A DNA stretch of 32,839 bases from Parachlamydiaceae bacterium. GTDB taxonomy: Bacteria > Chlamydiota > Chlamydiia > Chlamydiales > Parachlamydiaceae. Within the stretch, counting starts at the first letter, position 1. Every line of letters starts with the position of its first letter. A program made the position numbers and the translations under genes. This document shows positions 16,543 to 25,820 of this stretch, in pieces. The stretch is from positions 1 to 32,839 of the forward strand of contig JACDGH010000003.1 in the NCBI GenBank assembly GCA_013815395.1, read 5' to 3'. The notes beneath the pieces were generated by a model. It had not been told where the DNA came from. It did no database searches and saw only the letters and a list, made by a program, of their open reading frames with translations.

Positions 16543-17717
16543 TTCACGAGGATATTAACGAGCGGATATTTATTTTTGCTGGGGAACAGAGTGGCGACCT
16601 GCATGGAAGTCACCTTATTAAGGTTCTGAAAGATCGCAACCCGACCTTGCTCATTGAAGGTGTTTGTGGTCAGCATATGCGCGCTTTAGATGTTCACACC
16701 TTTTTAAATATGGAAGAGTTCGAAGTCATGGGACTTACCGATGTCCTTTTGGCTCTTCCTCAATTGTATAAAAATTTTTACAAAATTAAAGACCAAATTT
16801 TGAAGACTGCCCCAGATGCAGTTGTGCTAATTGATTATCCTGGATTTAATTTACGCCTTGCAAAAGCCCTTCGAAAACATGGTTACCAAGGAAAAATTGT
16901 GCAGTATGTCTCTCCTTCAGTTTGGGCATGGGGACAACATCGCATTCAGAGCATGGAGAATACGCTTGATCTATTAATGATCATCTATCCCTTTGAATCA
17001 GCCTATTTTGAAGATACTACTCTTAAAACCACTTACGTGGGTAATCCTATCCAGGAATATATACGCAATTATGCCTATGACGATGCATGGCAGCATAAGC
17101 TTGGAATTCCATCCACCACGAATTTAATCGCCCTATTTCCTGGCAGCCGTGCTAGTGAAATTAAACGCAATTTCCCTATCTTATTAGAAACGGCGCAGCG
17201 CTTAAGCAAAACCCAACCCAGCCTTCAATTTGCCATATCTTGTCCCAATGAAACCACCAAAGACCTTCTTAGCCTCCATTTAGCAGCAACACCTACCTCA
17301 TTTCAAAACAATGTTTTCCAAGTGCCAAAGCAATATACTTATGAGCTCATGCGCGATAGTCGTACAGCCATTGCAAAATCAGGCACGGTTATGCTTGAGT
17401 TAGCATTACACCACCGTCCCTCGATAGCCATTTACAAGCTAACCACATTAAATCGACTCTATGCTAAGCACATCTTGAAACTAAAATTACCTTATTACTG
17501 CATAGTAAATATCTTGGCAAATCACCAAGTCTTCCCAGAATTCATCGAAAAGGACTTAACGATTGATAGCCTCACTCAGCAGCTGCAAGTCCTTCATCAG
17601 GAAGGATTAGAAAGAACGCATTGCCTGGAAGCTTGTGTGAAATTACAACATATACTTGGAAAACACAATGCCAGCTCAATTGCGGCGGAATCAATTTTGG
17701 AAATATTGGCATGTTAA
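16539..17717 (+). CDS. lpxB: Lipid-A-disaccharide synthase
   Basis: IFAGEQSGDLHGSHLIK, VLIDYPGFNLRLAKALRKHG, YVSPSVWAWGQHRI, LFPGSRASEIKRNFPILLETA. Confidence 0.95.
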   Translation: MIHEDINERIFIFAGEQSGDLHGSHLIKVLKDRNPTLLIEGVCGQHMRALDVHTFLNMEEFEVMGLTDVLLALPQLYKNFYKIKDQILKTAPDAVVLIDYPGFNLRLAKALRKHGYQGKIVQYVSPSVWAWGQHRIQSMENTLDLLMIIYPFESAYFEDTTLKTTYVGNPIQEYIRNYAYDDAWQHKLGIPSTTNLIALFPGSRASEIKRNFPILLETAQRLSKTQPSLQFAISCPNETTKDLLSLHLAATPTSFQNNVFQVPKQYTYELMRDSRTAIAKSGTVMLELALHHRPSIAIYKLTTLNRLYAKHILKLKLPYYCIVNILANHQVFPEFIEKDLTIDSLTQQLQVLHQEGLERTHCLEACVKLQHILGKHNASSIAAESILEILAC

Positions 17718-18388
17718 AATCCCTCTACGACACTGTTAAAAATAAGTGGTTGCCCCCTCTTTTTGCTTATTCAGCGAAAATTGTTATTCGCCTGCTTTTG
17801 CGCACATGCCGCTGTGAGGTGCAAGGGCTTGACCATTTTGTAGAAACAGCGGCAAACTCCTCTTGTATTCTTATGTTATGGCATGACCGCTTGATTTTAG
17901 TTGGAGAAATTCTCAATCAATTTGCTCCCCAATTTATCTACACTGCTTTTATAAGTAACAGTCGCGATGGTAAACCTTTATCGCTCATGGCTCTAAGTTA
18001 TAAAGCCGGGCGTGTCTTACACGTCCCACATAATGCTCGGCGGAAAGCGCTTAAAGAAATGATTAATCACCTCAAAAGGAAGCAGGAAGTCATTATAATC
18101 ACTCCAGATGGACCTCGTGGACCTCGCTATGTGCTTAAACCTGGCGTCGTCATGGCAGCCAGGGAATCTTCGGCAAAGGTTATCCCTTTTTCTTGGGAAT
18201 CAGATCGCTTTTGGCAACTTGGTACCTGGGACCAATTACGCATCCCGAAGCCTTTCTCTAAAATAAAAATTATTTTCGGCGATCCTTTAACAGTTCCTAA
18301 GCAAAATCAACGAAAATTAGAAGATGAAGTGGCGAGTTTGCAATCTGCTCTTCAGAGAAGTTGCTCTTTAATAAGGGAAATGACTTGA
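17711..18388 (+). CDS. DUF374 / lysophospholipid acyltransferase-like protein
   Basis: LMLWHDRLI, AFISNSRDGKPLSLMALSYK, IITPDGPRGPRYVLKPGVVMAARESSAKVIPFSW. The ORF-track start at 17621 is internal to lpxB; ATG 17711 overlaps the lpxB stop and is preferred. Confidence 0.88.
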   Translation: MLKSLYDTVKNKWLPPLFAYSAKIVIRLLLRTCRCEVQGLDHFVETAANSSCILMLWHDRLILVGEILNQFAPQFIYTAFISNSRDGKPLSLMALSYKAGRVLHVPHNARRKALKEMINHLKRKQEVIIITPDGPRGPRYVLKPGVVMAARESSAKVIPFSWESDRFWQLGTWDQLRIPKPFSKIKIIFGDPLTVPKQNQRKLEDEVASLQSALQRSCSLIREMT

Positions 18389-19374
18389 CGATTGACAAGG
18401 TCCGCAGCACCAAGAATACTGCTAAGAAAGGCTTGCGGTGAGGAGCTGCCATGGGCTTTAATGACTATTCCATCCATCCCGCATATGATAGCTCCGGGAT
18501 ATTCAGCATAGTTAAATTGTTTTTGCAATTGATTTAAAGTGGCGGTAGTTGCTTCAGAGGTATCATCTTTAAATTTTTGTTGTAATATCTCGAGAATAAA
18601 GCTAGCGACCCCTTCTGTGGCCTTAAGGAGCACATTTCCAGAAAATCCATCCGTCACTAATACGTCGACTGTTCCATTAAAAACATCACGCCCTTCCACA
18701 TTTCCAGCAAAAAGCATGCGTGGAGGGAGACCTCTATTTTGTAACTCTTGACTTTGGCGTATTAATTCTGCATAGGCCTGGCAAACCTCTTTAGTGCCTT
18801 TTCCCGACTCAATCCCTATATTCAATAAACCAACCACAGGAATTTTAATGTCGTAAAGAGCACGTTGAAAGGCCACGCCTAAGTGAGCAAATTGAACGAG
18901 ATGATGGGCTTTACAGGCTACATTACCGCCTACATCTAGCACGGCAACAGCCCCTTTTGCGCTTGGCAAAAAAGCTAGCAAAGCAGCACGATAAGTTCCT
19001 GGAAGCTTTGGCAAGGATAGCGTGACGCCACCCACCAGGGCTCCTGAATTTCCACAAGAAACAAAAGCGTCGATCCGACCTCTTTTGAGCAGGCCTATAC
19101 CGACGACCATGGATGATCTCTTTTTGCGCCTAAAGGCACGCAAAGGCTCATCGGCCATAGCTATAGATTCTGCTACGCTACGAAATTCAATTTTTGCCGT
19201 GTACTCTTTAGATGCTGGAAGGCGGGAGACACGTGAAAACTGATTGACAATAGATTTTGTGGCAATAACCAAAAGGGAATGCGAAGCGTCAAGCTGTTTT
19301 GCTGCAAGCAAAACAGCTTCGAAAAGGACATGAGGGGGAGTATCTCCCCCCATTAAATCTATTCCTAAGCGCAA
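18352..19374 (-). CDS. plsX: Phosphate acyltransferase
   Basis: MRLGIDLMGGDTPP, FVSCGNSGALVGG, VLDVGGNVACKA, LLNIGIESGKGT, VLVTDGFSGNVLLKATEG. Confidence 0.95.
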   Translation of the reverse strand: MRLGIDLMGGDTPPHVLFEAVLLAAKQLDASHSLLVIATKSIVNQFSRVSRLPASKEYTAKIEFRSVAESIAMADEPLRAFRRKKRSSMVVGIGLLKRGRIDAFVSCGNSGALVGGVTLSLPKLPGTYRAALLAFLPSAKGAVAVLDVGGNVACKAHHLVQFAHLGVAFQRALYDIKIPVVGLLNIGIESGKGTKEVCQAYAELIRQSQELQNRGLPPRMLFAGNVEGRDVFNGTVDVLVTDGFSGNVLLKATEGVASFILEILQQKFKDDTSEATTATLNQLQKQFNYAEYPGAIICGMDGIVIKAHGSSSPQAFLSSILGAADLVNRQVISLIKEQLL

Positions 19375-19396
19375 AAGCTGTACCCCTCAGTTAGAA

Positions 19397-19585
19397 TTAG
19401 CCCTGTGGCTGTAAGTGCCCTAGCACTACACGCTGACCATAGGAACCACATGCTTGGCAGATAGTATGTGGAAGGCATGGAGCTTCACAACTTGAGCACT
19501 TCACAATGCCTCTAGGTTTTTTAGCATGGTGTGAACGCTTACTGTTTTTTCGTGCATTTGAATGTCGACTACGTGGTACGGCCAT
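19397..19585 (-). CDS. rpmF: Ribosomal protein bL32
   Basis: MAVPRSRHSNARKNSKRSHHAKK, CSSCEAPCLPHTICQACGSYGQRVVL; adjacent to plsX. Confidence 0.95.
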   Translation of the reverse strand: MAVPRSRHSNARKNSKRSHHAKKPRGIVKCSSCEAPCLPHTICQACGSYGQRVVLGHLQPQG

Positions 19586-19637
19586 TGTATTAACTCCTCA
19601 TCACTCAATTAATGTAAATTTTAAAGGGATGATCCCT

Positions 19638-20129
19638 TTATTTAATTTGATCCAGGTCAAGATTGGCAAATGGACGATATCCATCGTCGTCGCCTTCCTT
19701 GGAATCCGGAGAACTTTCCGGCTTAAAATATTTCTGCAAAGTGCTGCGTTGTGGACATTTTCCTAGTTTGCATTCAGCCAAAATTGGCACATTCAAGAGG
19801 ATAATTTCGCGCAGGGTTTCCTGAAAATGAAATATTCCGCCTTTTATCTCTTCTAAGGGCACCGCGTGGTAGAATCCGCTGATTTCAATCGGCACTTTGA
19901 CAGGTTCATTACATATCGAACAAGGGATAATGCAATTTGTCTCAATGTCAAGATGCAACATCAGCATATCTTCAGCTAAATAAGCCTCTCCGTGCAGGTG
20001 GACGGGATCAACAAACTTAAGATCTTGCTCATTCACATCCAGGAATTCCGGAGTAAACTCTTCCGAAAGATTTTCCATCTCTCCGTCGCGCAGTTGATCG
20101 ATATAAATTTTAAAGTGGTCGTCATCCAT
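19638..20129 (-). CDS. DUF177 (YceD-like) protein
   Basis: LDIETNCIIPCSICNEPVKVPIEI, LREIILLNVPILAECKLGKCPQ; position next to rpmF as in many bacteria. Confidence 0.85.
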   Translation of the reverse strand: MDDDHFKIYIDQLRDGEMENLSEEFTPEFLDVNEQDLKFVDPVHLHGEAYLAEDMLMLHLDIETNCIIPCSICNEPVKVPIEISGFYHAVPLEEIKGGIFHFQETLREIILLNVPILAECKLGKCPQRSTLQKYFKPESSPDSKEGDDDGYRPFANLDLDQIK

Positions 20130-20341
20130 GATTGTACAGCATTTCTCTAAGTGAAATTCATTAAGCTAAAGCAAATAAGAGATAAGTGTACCGCTATAGT
20201 CCATTTTTATCCAGCATTTTTTTTCCAACCTAGTTGATCAATTTTAAGGAAAACATTAGCTAACTGAAATTTCCATATCTCAATAACACTAATTCACGCA
20301 ATGTGGAACAATAAAAGATTTTCTATAGAATGCTTTTTAGC

Positions 20342-20454
20342 AAAGCGCAGCGGGAGCTGCGCACTCCAAACGCTTTGCGTAGTAAAGGATCATTTATTAC
20401 AAACAATTTTTTACCACGCAACGCGTTTGCAGTGCGCAGCTCATGCTGCGCTTT
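20342..20454. repeat. 113-bp inverted repeat, 45-bp arms
   Basis: Arms 20342-20386 and 20410-20454 match 40/45 after reverse complement; each arm holds an internal palindrome (GCGCAGC-nnn-AGCTGCGC). Confidence 0.85.
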
Positions 20455-20468
20455 TTTCATAACAGTAT

Positions 20469-21911
20469 TCAAGTTATTTCGATGGCAACAACTGATATAT
20501 TATCGCCAAATCCCCCTCCCATTTCCATCTTTGAATTTGTAATAAGATTTTGCGCTATAGCCTCAATGTTGTCTTCAGAACTCATAGCATTTAACATTTT
20601 CATTGGTGAAAGATAATCGATTACTCCATCACACATAAGAAATAGCCTGTCCCCTTCTTGAAGTTGAAATTGAGTAATTTTTGGTTTTTGTATAATCCCT
20701 CTTTTATTATGAGAAAAATTTAGATCACCCAATGCACGACTAACGTTTTGGAAATTTGTATTTCCCTCAGCTTTAATTCTCAAATCTTTGGGGTTAAGTT
20801 TATTTTTTTTTATTTCATTTGCGCTAATTTGAGGTGGGGGGTTAGATATAAAATGAAAAAGGAGTGAATTTTCATCCCCCGCAGCTCTTTGCGCATCTTT
20901 ACTACTTCCCCAATCGCGCACTGCGGAAAGAGGAATTAATTTAAATCCCTTCTGTGTCTTTCTGCAAACAATTGCCTCGCTATCACCAAGAGTGGCTGTG
21001 TAGACTTGATTTGTCGTTTTATCGATATATGAAATGACGGCTGTGCTTCCAGCTTTTGTATTAGGTAAATGTTGAATAATAACTGATTGCATTTTCAAAA
21101 AGGCTTGTTCAAATGCGACAAAAATATTTCCATTTGATATTTTAAGTTCTTCTGCAAAAATTTCTGGGAAATTTTTCTCAATAAGCTTTGCAACTTCAGA
21201 CCCCCCATGCCCATCAAGAATTGCAGCAAGAGTCCCTGTTTCTTGGTTATTAACTGTGATCATTTTTACGAATTCTGCATCCTCGTTTGTGGGGCGTCCT
21301 ATTCCAATATCAGATTTCAAAACGCAAGAAAGCGTGAGAGATTTTCGTTCAAAATCTTTGGTTTGGATTAATTCTTTTTGTTTTATAAACGCAAGTTTAT
21401 CTTCTTTTTTAGCATCATTAACATGTTCAACAATGGCTTTTGCTAAATTTCGTTGCATTGTTTTGCTTGCTGCATCTAAAATTGACCTCTTATTTAAAGA
21501 AAAAATTTTATTTTCAATTTTCTCACATTTAGTGGGGTCGATACCAAAATTTTTTAAAGCAGAAAGTATTTTTTGTGCTTTTGAGATATCAGTCGGATTT
21601 TCAATTTTTATAATATTTTTATTTAAAAATTCAAAAACATTTTTATTTGAAATAGAACCATTTTTATTGCCTATTAAAATTTCGCGAATTTCTTCAGATG
21701 CTTGGATACGATTAATTTTTGAATAAATTGAATCTTTGAGATTAGTCCAGATTCTTCCTATAAAAGAGTTAGTGAGTATTATTTCATTTGGATTTTTTAA
21801 CTTTTTTTGAACTTCACTTACCGTAAGTTTACTCATTATCGGAACACTAAACATAATTTTTTCTTCTAATAAAGCTTTATAAAATAGTTCAATATTAAAG
21901 TCATTAGCCAT
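20469..21911 (-). CDS. PP2C-type Ser/Thr phosphatase with ~200-aa unknown N-terminal domain
   Basis: GRPTNEDAEF, AILDGHGGSEVA, YTATLGDSEAIV, SRALGDLNF, FLMCDGVIDYL, GDNISVVAIEI. Start set to ATG 21911, preceded by ggagtgatt, rather than 21962. Confidence 0.9.
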   Translation of the reverse strand: MANDFNIELFYKALLEEKIMFSVPIMSKLTVSEVQKKLKNPNEIILTNSFIGRIWTNLKDSIYSKINRIQASEEIREILIGNKNGSISNKNVFEFLNKNIIKIENPTDISKAQKILSALKNFGIDPTKCEKIENKIFSLNKRSILDAASKTMQRNLAKAIVEHVNDAKKEDKLAFIKQKELIQTKDFERKSLTLSCVLKSDIGIGRPTNEDAEFVKMITVNNQETGTLAAILDGHGGSEVAKLIEKNFPEIFAEELKISNGNIFVAFEQAFLKMQSVIIQHLPNTKAGSTAVISYIDKTTNQVYTATLGDSEAIVCRKTQKGFKLIPLSAVRDWGSSKDAQRAAGDENSLLFHFISNPPPQISANEIKKNKLNPKDLRIKAEGNTNFQNVSRALGDLNFSHNKRGIIQKPKITQFQLQEGDRLFLMCDGVIDYLSPMKMLNAMSSEDNIEAIAQNLITNSKMEMGGGFGDNISVVAIEIT

Positions 21912-22092
21912 AATCACTCCTTTTATAGATTTTATTATGTGCATAATATGTTTACAGGTCAATATTTATTAGTTTAAAATTCGAAAACTGGTATTATCTG
22001 GTCACTAAATTAAAAGTTTGTTGGGGCTATATACACTGATTTATCAACCAAGCCCTTTAAGTTCATTTTAACATAGATTTTTATTTAAACAT

Positions 22093-22163
22093 TGTGGTAG
22101 CAGGAAATGCAGTACCAGAGTAGGTTTTTTGGCAGCTATTACCCTGCATTTTCTGCTATCACA
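22093..22163 (+). promoter_or_regulatory. Hairpin plus T-tract in the leader of the ABC transporter operon
   Basis: TGTGGTAGCAGGAAATGCAG (22093-22112) pairs with CTGCATTTTCTGCTATCACA (22144-22163), 18/20, followed by ttactttttaa; 21 bp before ATG 22184. Confidence 0.6.
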
Positions 22164-22183
22164 TTACTTTTTAAGTCAGGAAT

Positions 22184-23977
22184 ATGGAAAAAAATCTATA
22201 TAGCAATTTAAAAACTATTTTATCCCGCTATCGGTATCGCTTTTTTAAAGCTTTTGTGATGGTGTTAGCATCAAACTGCTTGCTCATCCTCAATCCTCTG
22301 ATATTTAGACAAGCTGTCATGGAAATGGATTTGCATGTGGAGAAACCAGTCGGAATCATAGCTAGCGGAATCCATAACTTGCTCGGCTCGCATTCACAGC
22401 AATTGGTCTTTTGGGTATTGCTCTTACTATGCATTTCGCTAACCTCATCAATATTTAAATATTTTATGCGCGTGACATTTATCTCCGTAAGTCGCGATGC
22501 TGAAAAAGACGTGCGCTCTAAATTATTTGCCAAAATCCAGGAGCAGTCGATGGCTTTTTACGATCGACATGGAATCGGCGAGCTATTGAGCAGATTGACA
22601 AATGATATTTCAGCTTATCGGGATGTACTAGGTCCAGGAATTATGTACCCATTGTTTTTTTTAACCTTGGTTATTCCCGGACTTTTCGCCCTATATTCAA
22701 TATCCCCCATATTAACAGCAATATCCATTATCCCGCTCTTCGCTATCCCCCTATTGAATATGGCTATACGACGCAAAGTTTATGATATCTCACATTTAGT
22801 TCAAGGAGGCCTCGCCGACTTAAGTAATATGTCCCAAGAACATTATTCAGGCGAACGGATTATCAAAGGTTATGCGGCCGAACCTCAGATGATCCATAGT
22901 TTTAGTGAATTGTGTCGCAGCTTAATCACCTTAAACATCAAATTAAACTGCTATCAAGGCCTTCTTTACCCTTTTTTTACGATGTTAACAAAAATTATCA
23001 CCATTATTTTAGTGATATTTTCGGGGGCAATTATTTTACTCGCGTGGGGAACACTGAATGTCGCCGATTTCATCTCGTTTATGTGGATCCAATCCTATAT
23101 CTTTTTTCCTATATTAATGATGGCCTGGGTTTTGCCTCTTTATGAAAGAGGCAGAGCCGCATACGATAGACTTTGGGAAATTTATCAAGAACCTATAGAT
23201 ATTAAAGAAGGTAAATTTCCTAAGGCTACCATCCCCCCACTTGCCGATATCGAATTTCGAAACCTCACCTTTAACTATCCAACAGCTTCATTAGCAGTGC
23301 TTAATGATTTCTCCCTCACAATCAAAGGGGGAACTTTTACGGGCATCACGGGGGCTGTAGGTGCAGGAAAAACCACTTTATTCCGACTGTTAAACCGAGA
23401 ATATGAGATTTCGGAAGATAAAATATTTATCAATGGACGCGACATTCACGATTACCCTTTATCAGCTTTCAATGAAAGCATGGTAACGGTAGAGCAAATT
23501 CCATTTTTGTTTTCGCGCACCATTGCCGAAAATGTGAGTTTTGGAAAAGAAGACGCGTCCATGGAAGAAATTGAATTCGTTTCAAAATTTGCGGATCTGC
23601 ATGAAAATATTTTAGAATTCCCTCAACAATACGAAACGGTGATTGGAGAACGAGGCATCACCTTGTCAGGAGGACAAAAGCAACGTCTTGCCATGGCCCG
23701 CGCTTTTTTAGTGGATCGCTCAATTTTATTGCTCGACGACGTTTTTTCTGCCATAGATGCTTCTACCGAGAAACGAATTTTTGCCACTATGCAAGCTAAC
23801 TTTAAAAATAAAACCGTCCTCTTAATCACACATCGCGTTTCGGTTCTTAACCAAACCGACCGCATTATTTACATGAGTGAAGGCAAAATTGTTGAAGATG
23901 GCACCCCTCAAGACCTTTTAGAATTAAAAGGGCATTATGCCGCCCTGGCAGAGTTGCAACGCCTGCATAGTTCATAA
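22184..23977 (+). CDS. ABC exporter half-transporter (MdlA-like, degenerate NBD subunit)
   Basis: TMD followed by Walker A GAVGAGKTT, signature LSGGQKQR, Walker B ILLLDDVFSAID, H-loop ITHR. Confidence 0.92.
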   Translation: MEKNLYSNLKTILSRYRYRFFKAFVMVLASNCLLILNPLIFRQAVMEMDLHVEKPVGIIASGIHNLLGSHSQQLVFWVLLLLCISLTSSIFKYFMRVTFISVSRDAEKDVRSKLFAKIQEQSMAFYDRHGIGELLSRLTNDISAYRDVLGPGIMYPLFFLTLVIPGLFALYSISPILTAISIIPLFAIPLLNMAIRRKVYDISHLVQGGLADLSNMSQEHYSGERIIKGYAAEPQMIHSFSELCRSLITLNIKLNCYQGLLYPFFTMLTKIITIILVIFSGAIILLAWGTLNVADFISFMWIQSYIFFPILMMAWVLPLYERGRAAYDRLWEIYQEPIDIKEGKFPKATIPPLADIEFRNLTFNYPTASLAVLNDFSLTIKGGTFTGITGAVGAGKTTLFRLLNREYEISEDKIFINGRDIHDYPLSAFNESMVTVEQIPFLFSRTIAENVSFGKEDASMEEIEFVSKFADLHENILEFPQQYETVIGERGITLSGGQKQRLAMARAFLVDRSILLLDDVFSAIDASTEKRIFATMQANFKNKTVLLITHRVSVLNQTDRIIYMSEGKIVEDGTPQDLLELKGHYAALAELQRLHSS

Positions 23978-23990
23978 TTTAAATTGAATT

Positions 23991-25805
23991 TTGGATAAAA
24001 TGAATTATAAACACAGACATAGTGAATACACCAAAGAGAAAATTGCTTCCAAGACGCTTGATAAAGAGCTCATTTGGCGCTTATTAACCTATCTACGCCC
24101 CTATCGCTTTTTACTATTTATGGCCATTTTTTTCCTTATTATCTCAAAAATCATCGAAGCCTCCATCCCTATTTTTCTCGGCCATGTAAGTCAACAAATC
24201 TTGGATGGGATGCATCTTGCTGTCTCAGTAAAGGAAGAATTGTTAAGGCATGTGGTCACTATAGGGAGCTTGATCATAGCTATGCTACTTATGAGTTATG
24301 TTTTTGACAGTTTGAATGTGATTTTAAAAAGTTGGATTGGCCAAAAATCCATCTACCAATTGCGCACGCAGATTTACGAGCACATCTTACATATGCCCCT
24401 TGCCTACTTCGATAAACATACAGTAGGGAGATTAATGACACGCACGATCCATGATGTGGATCAAATTAACCAAATGTTTGCAGAAAGCGTCATCCCCATT
24501 TTTGGGAACATTGTTTTATTTATTAGTATCTTTGTAGGCATTTTTTTTATAAATTGGAAAATCGGTTTATTGGTTTTATTTCTTTTACCCATTGTTTATC
24601 TATTGACCCGATATTTCCGCATTCACCAACGGCGCTGCTACGACCGCATTCGTACAGTTGTGGCTGCAATGAACACCTTTATGCAAGAGAATCTCATGGG
24701 AGCTGCCACTATCCGCAATTTCGGCTTGCAGAAAAATGCCCGTAAGCACTTTGAGAAGATTAATGAAGACCACTGCAATGCTTACGTGGAAAGCGTACAA
24801 AATTTTTCATTTTTCATCGCCGGAATAGATTTTTTGCAAAATTTTTCATTGATTATGGCATTTGCCATTCTTGCCGTGTGGATCCCTATGGGAGATTCTT
24901 TTGAAGCCGGCACTTATTTTACATTCAGTCTATATGTAGTCATGTTTTTCCGACCATTGGTCGATCTAGCTGAACGGTATAATGTCCTGCAATCCGCTAT
25001 GGCAGCCTCTGCACGCCTATTTGATGTAATCGATCGCGAACCAGAAACCAATGAAAGCACAGGCAAAAATTTTCTTAAAGAAATTGAGACAATTTCTTTT
25101 GAAAATGTATGGTTCGCATATGAGGAAGAGCGATGGATATTGCAAGGTCTCTCTTTTCATATAAGGAAAGGAGAATCGGTGGCTTTGGTGGGAATGACTG
25201 GGCAAGGCAAATCCACAATTATCAGCTTGCTTTTGCAGTTTTATAAGCATCAAAAAGGAGATATTAAGATCAATGGCATAGATATCCGCAAATACTCCCT
25301 CCATTCTCTACGCAAACAGTTCAGCATTGTACTTCAAGATCCCGTGCTCTTTTCAGGAAGCATCGCTGATAACATTGCTTTATTTAATCCCAGTATTACT
25401 CATTCCCATATTGAAGAAACAATTGATTATTTAGGGATGCGCCAATTTATAATGCGCTTAAATCAAGGCATTAACCATAGACTGATTGAGCGCGGTAAAA
25501 GCCTTTCCATGGGTGAAATGCAATTGCTATCCTTGGCCCGTGCTGTGGCCCATCAACGCACTGTGCTTATTCTCGATGAAGCAACAGCAAATATTGATAC
25601 CAATACGGAAAGGGTCATTCAAGCCGCCTTGCAAAAAATCTTACATGAAAAAACTGCTTTTGTAATTGCACATCGACTATCTACCATTAAAAATGTTTCT
25701 CGCATTCTTGTCTTGCATGATGGTAAAATTGCAGAAAGTGGAACGCATTCAGAATTATTAAATTCTAAGGGCATTTATGAAAAATTATATCGGCTCCAAT
25801 CTTAG
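23991..25805 (+). CDS. ABC exporter half-transporter (MdlB-like partner)
   Basis: Walker A GMTGQGKST, signature LSMGEMQL, Walker B VLILDEATANID, H-loop IAHR; 13 bp after the preceding ORF. Confidence 0.92.
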   Translation: MDKMNYKHRHSEYTKEKIASKTLDKELIWRLLTYLRPYRFLLFMAIFFLIISKIIEASIPIFLGHVSQQILDGMHLAVSVKEELLRHVVTIGSLIIAMLLMSYVFDSLNVILKSWIGQKSIYQLRTQIYEHILHMPLAYFDKHTVGRLMTRTIHDVDQINQMFAESVIPIFGNIVLFISIFVGIFFINWKIGLLVLFLLPIVYLLTRYFRIHQRRCYDRIRTVVAAMNTFMQENLMGAATIRNFGLQKNARKHFEKINEDHCNAYVESVQNFSFFIAGIDFLQNFSLIMAFAILAVWIPMGDSFEAGTYFTFSLYVVMFFRPLVDLAERYNVLQSAMAASARLFDVIDREPETNESTGKNFLKEIETISFENVWFAYEEERWILQGLSFHIRKGESVALVGMTGQGKSTIISLLLQFYKHQKGDIKINGIDIRKYSLHSLRKQFSIVLQDPVLFSGSIADNIALFNPSITHSHIEETIDYLGMRQFIMRLNQGINHRLIERGKSLSMGEMQLLSLARAVAHQRTVLILDEATANIDTNTERVIQAALQKILHEKTAFVIAHRLSTIKNVSRILVLHDGKIAESGTHSELLNSKGIYEKLYRLQS

Positions 25806-25820
25806 CCTAGGAAAAACATC

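Noticed and set aside
17621-17710. N-terminal extension of the DUF374 ORF (MPGSLCEITTYTWKTQ...)
   Set aside because: Lies inside lpxB in another frame; ATG 17711 gives a normal start and a coupled overlap.
21256-21726. 156-aa + strand ORF
   Set aside because: Antisense to the PP2C gene, which has full motif support.
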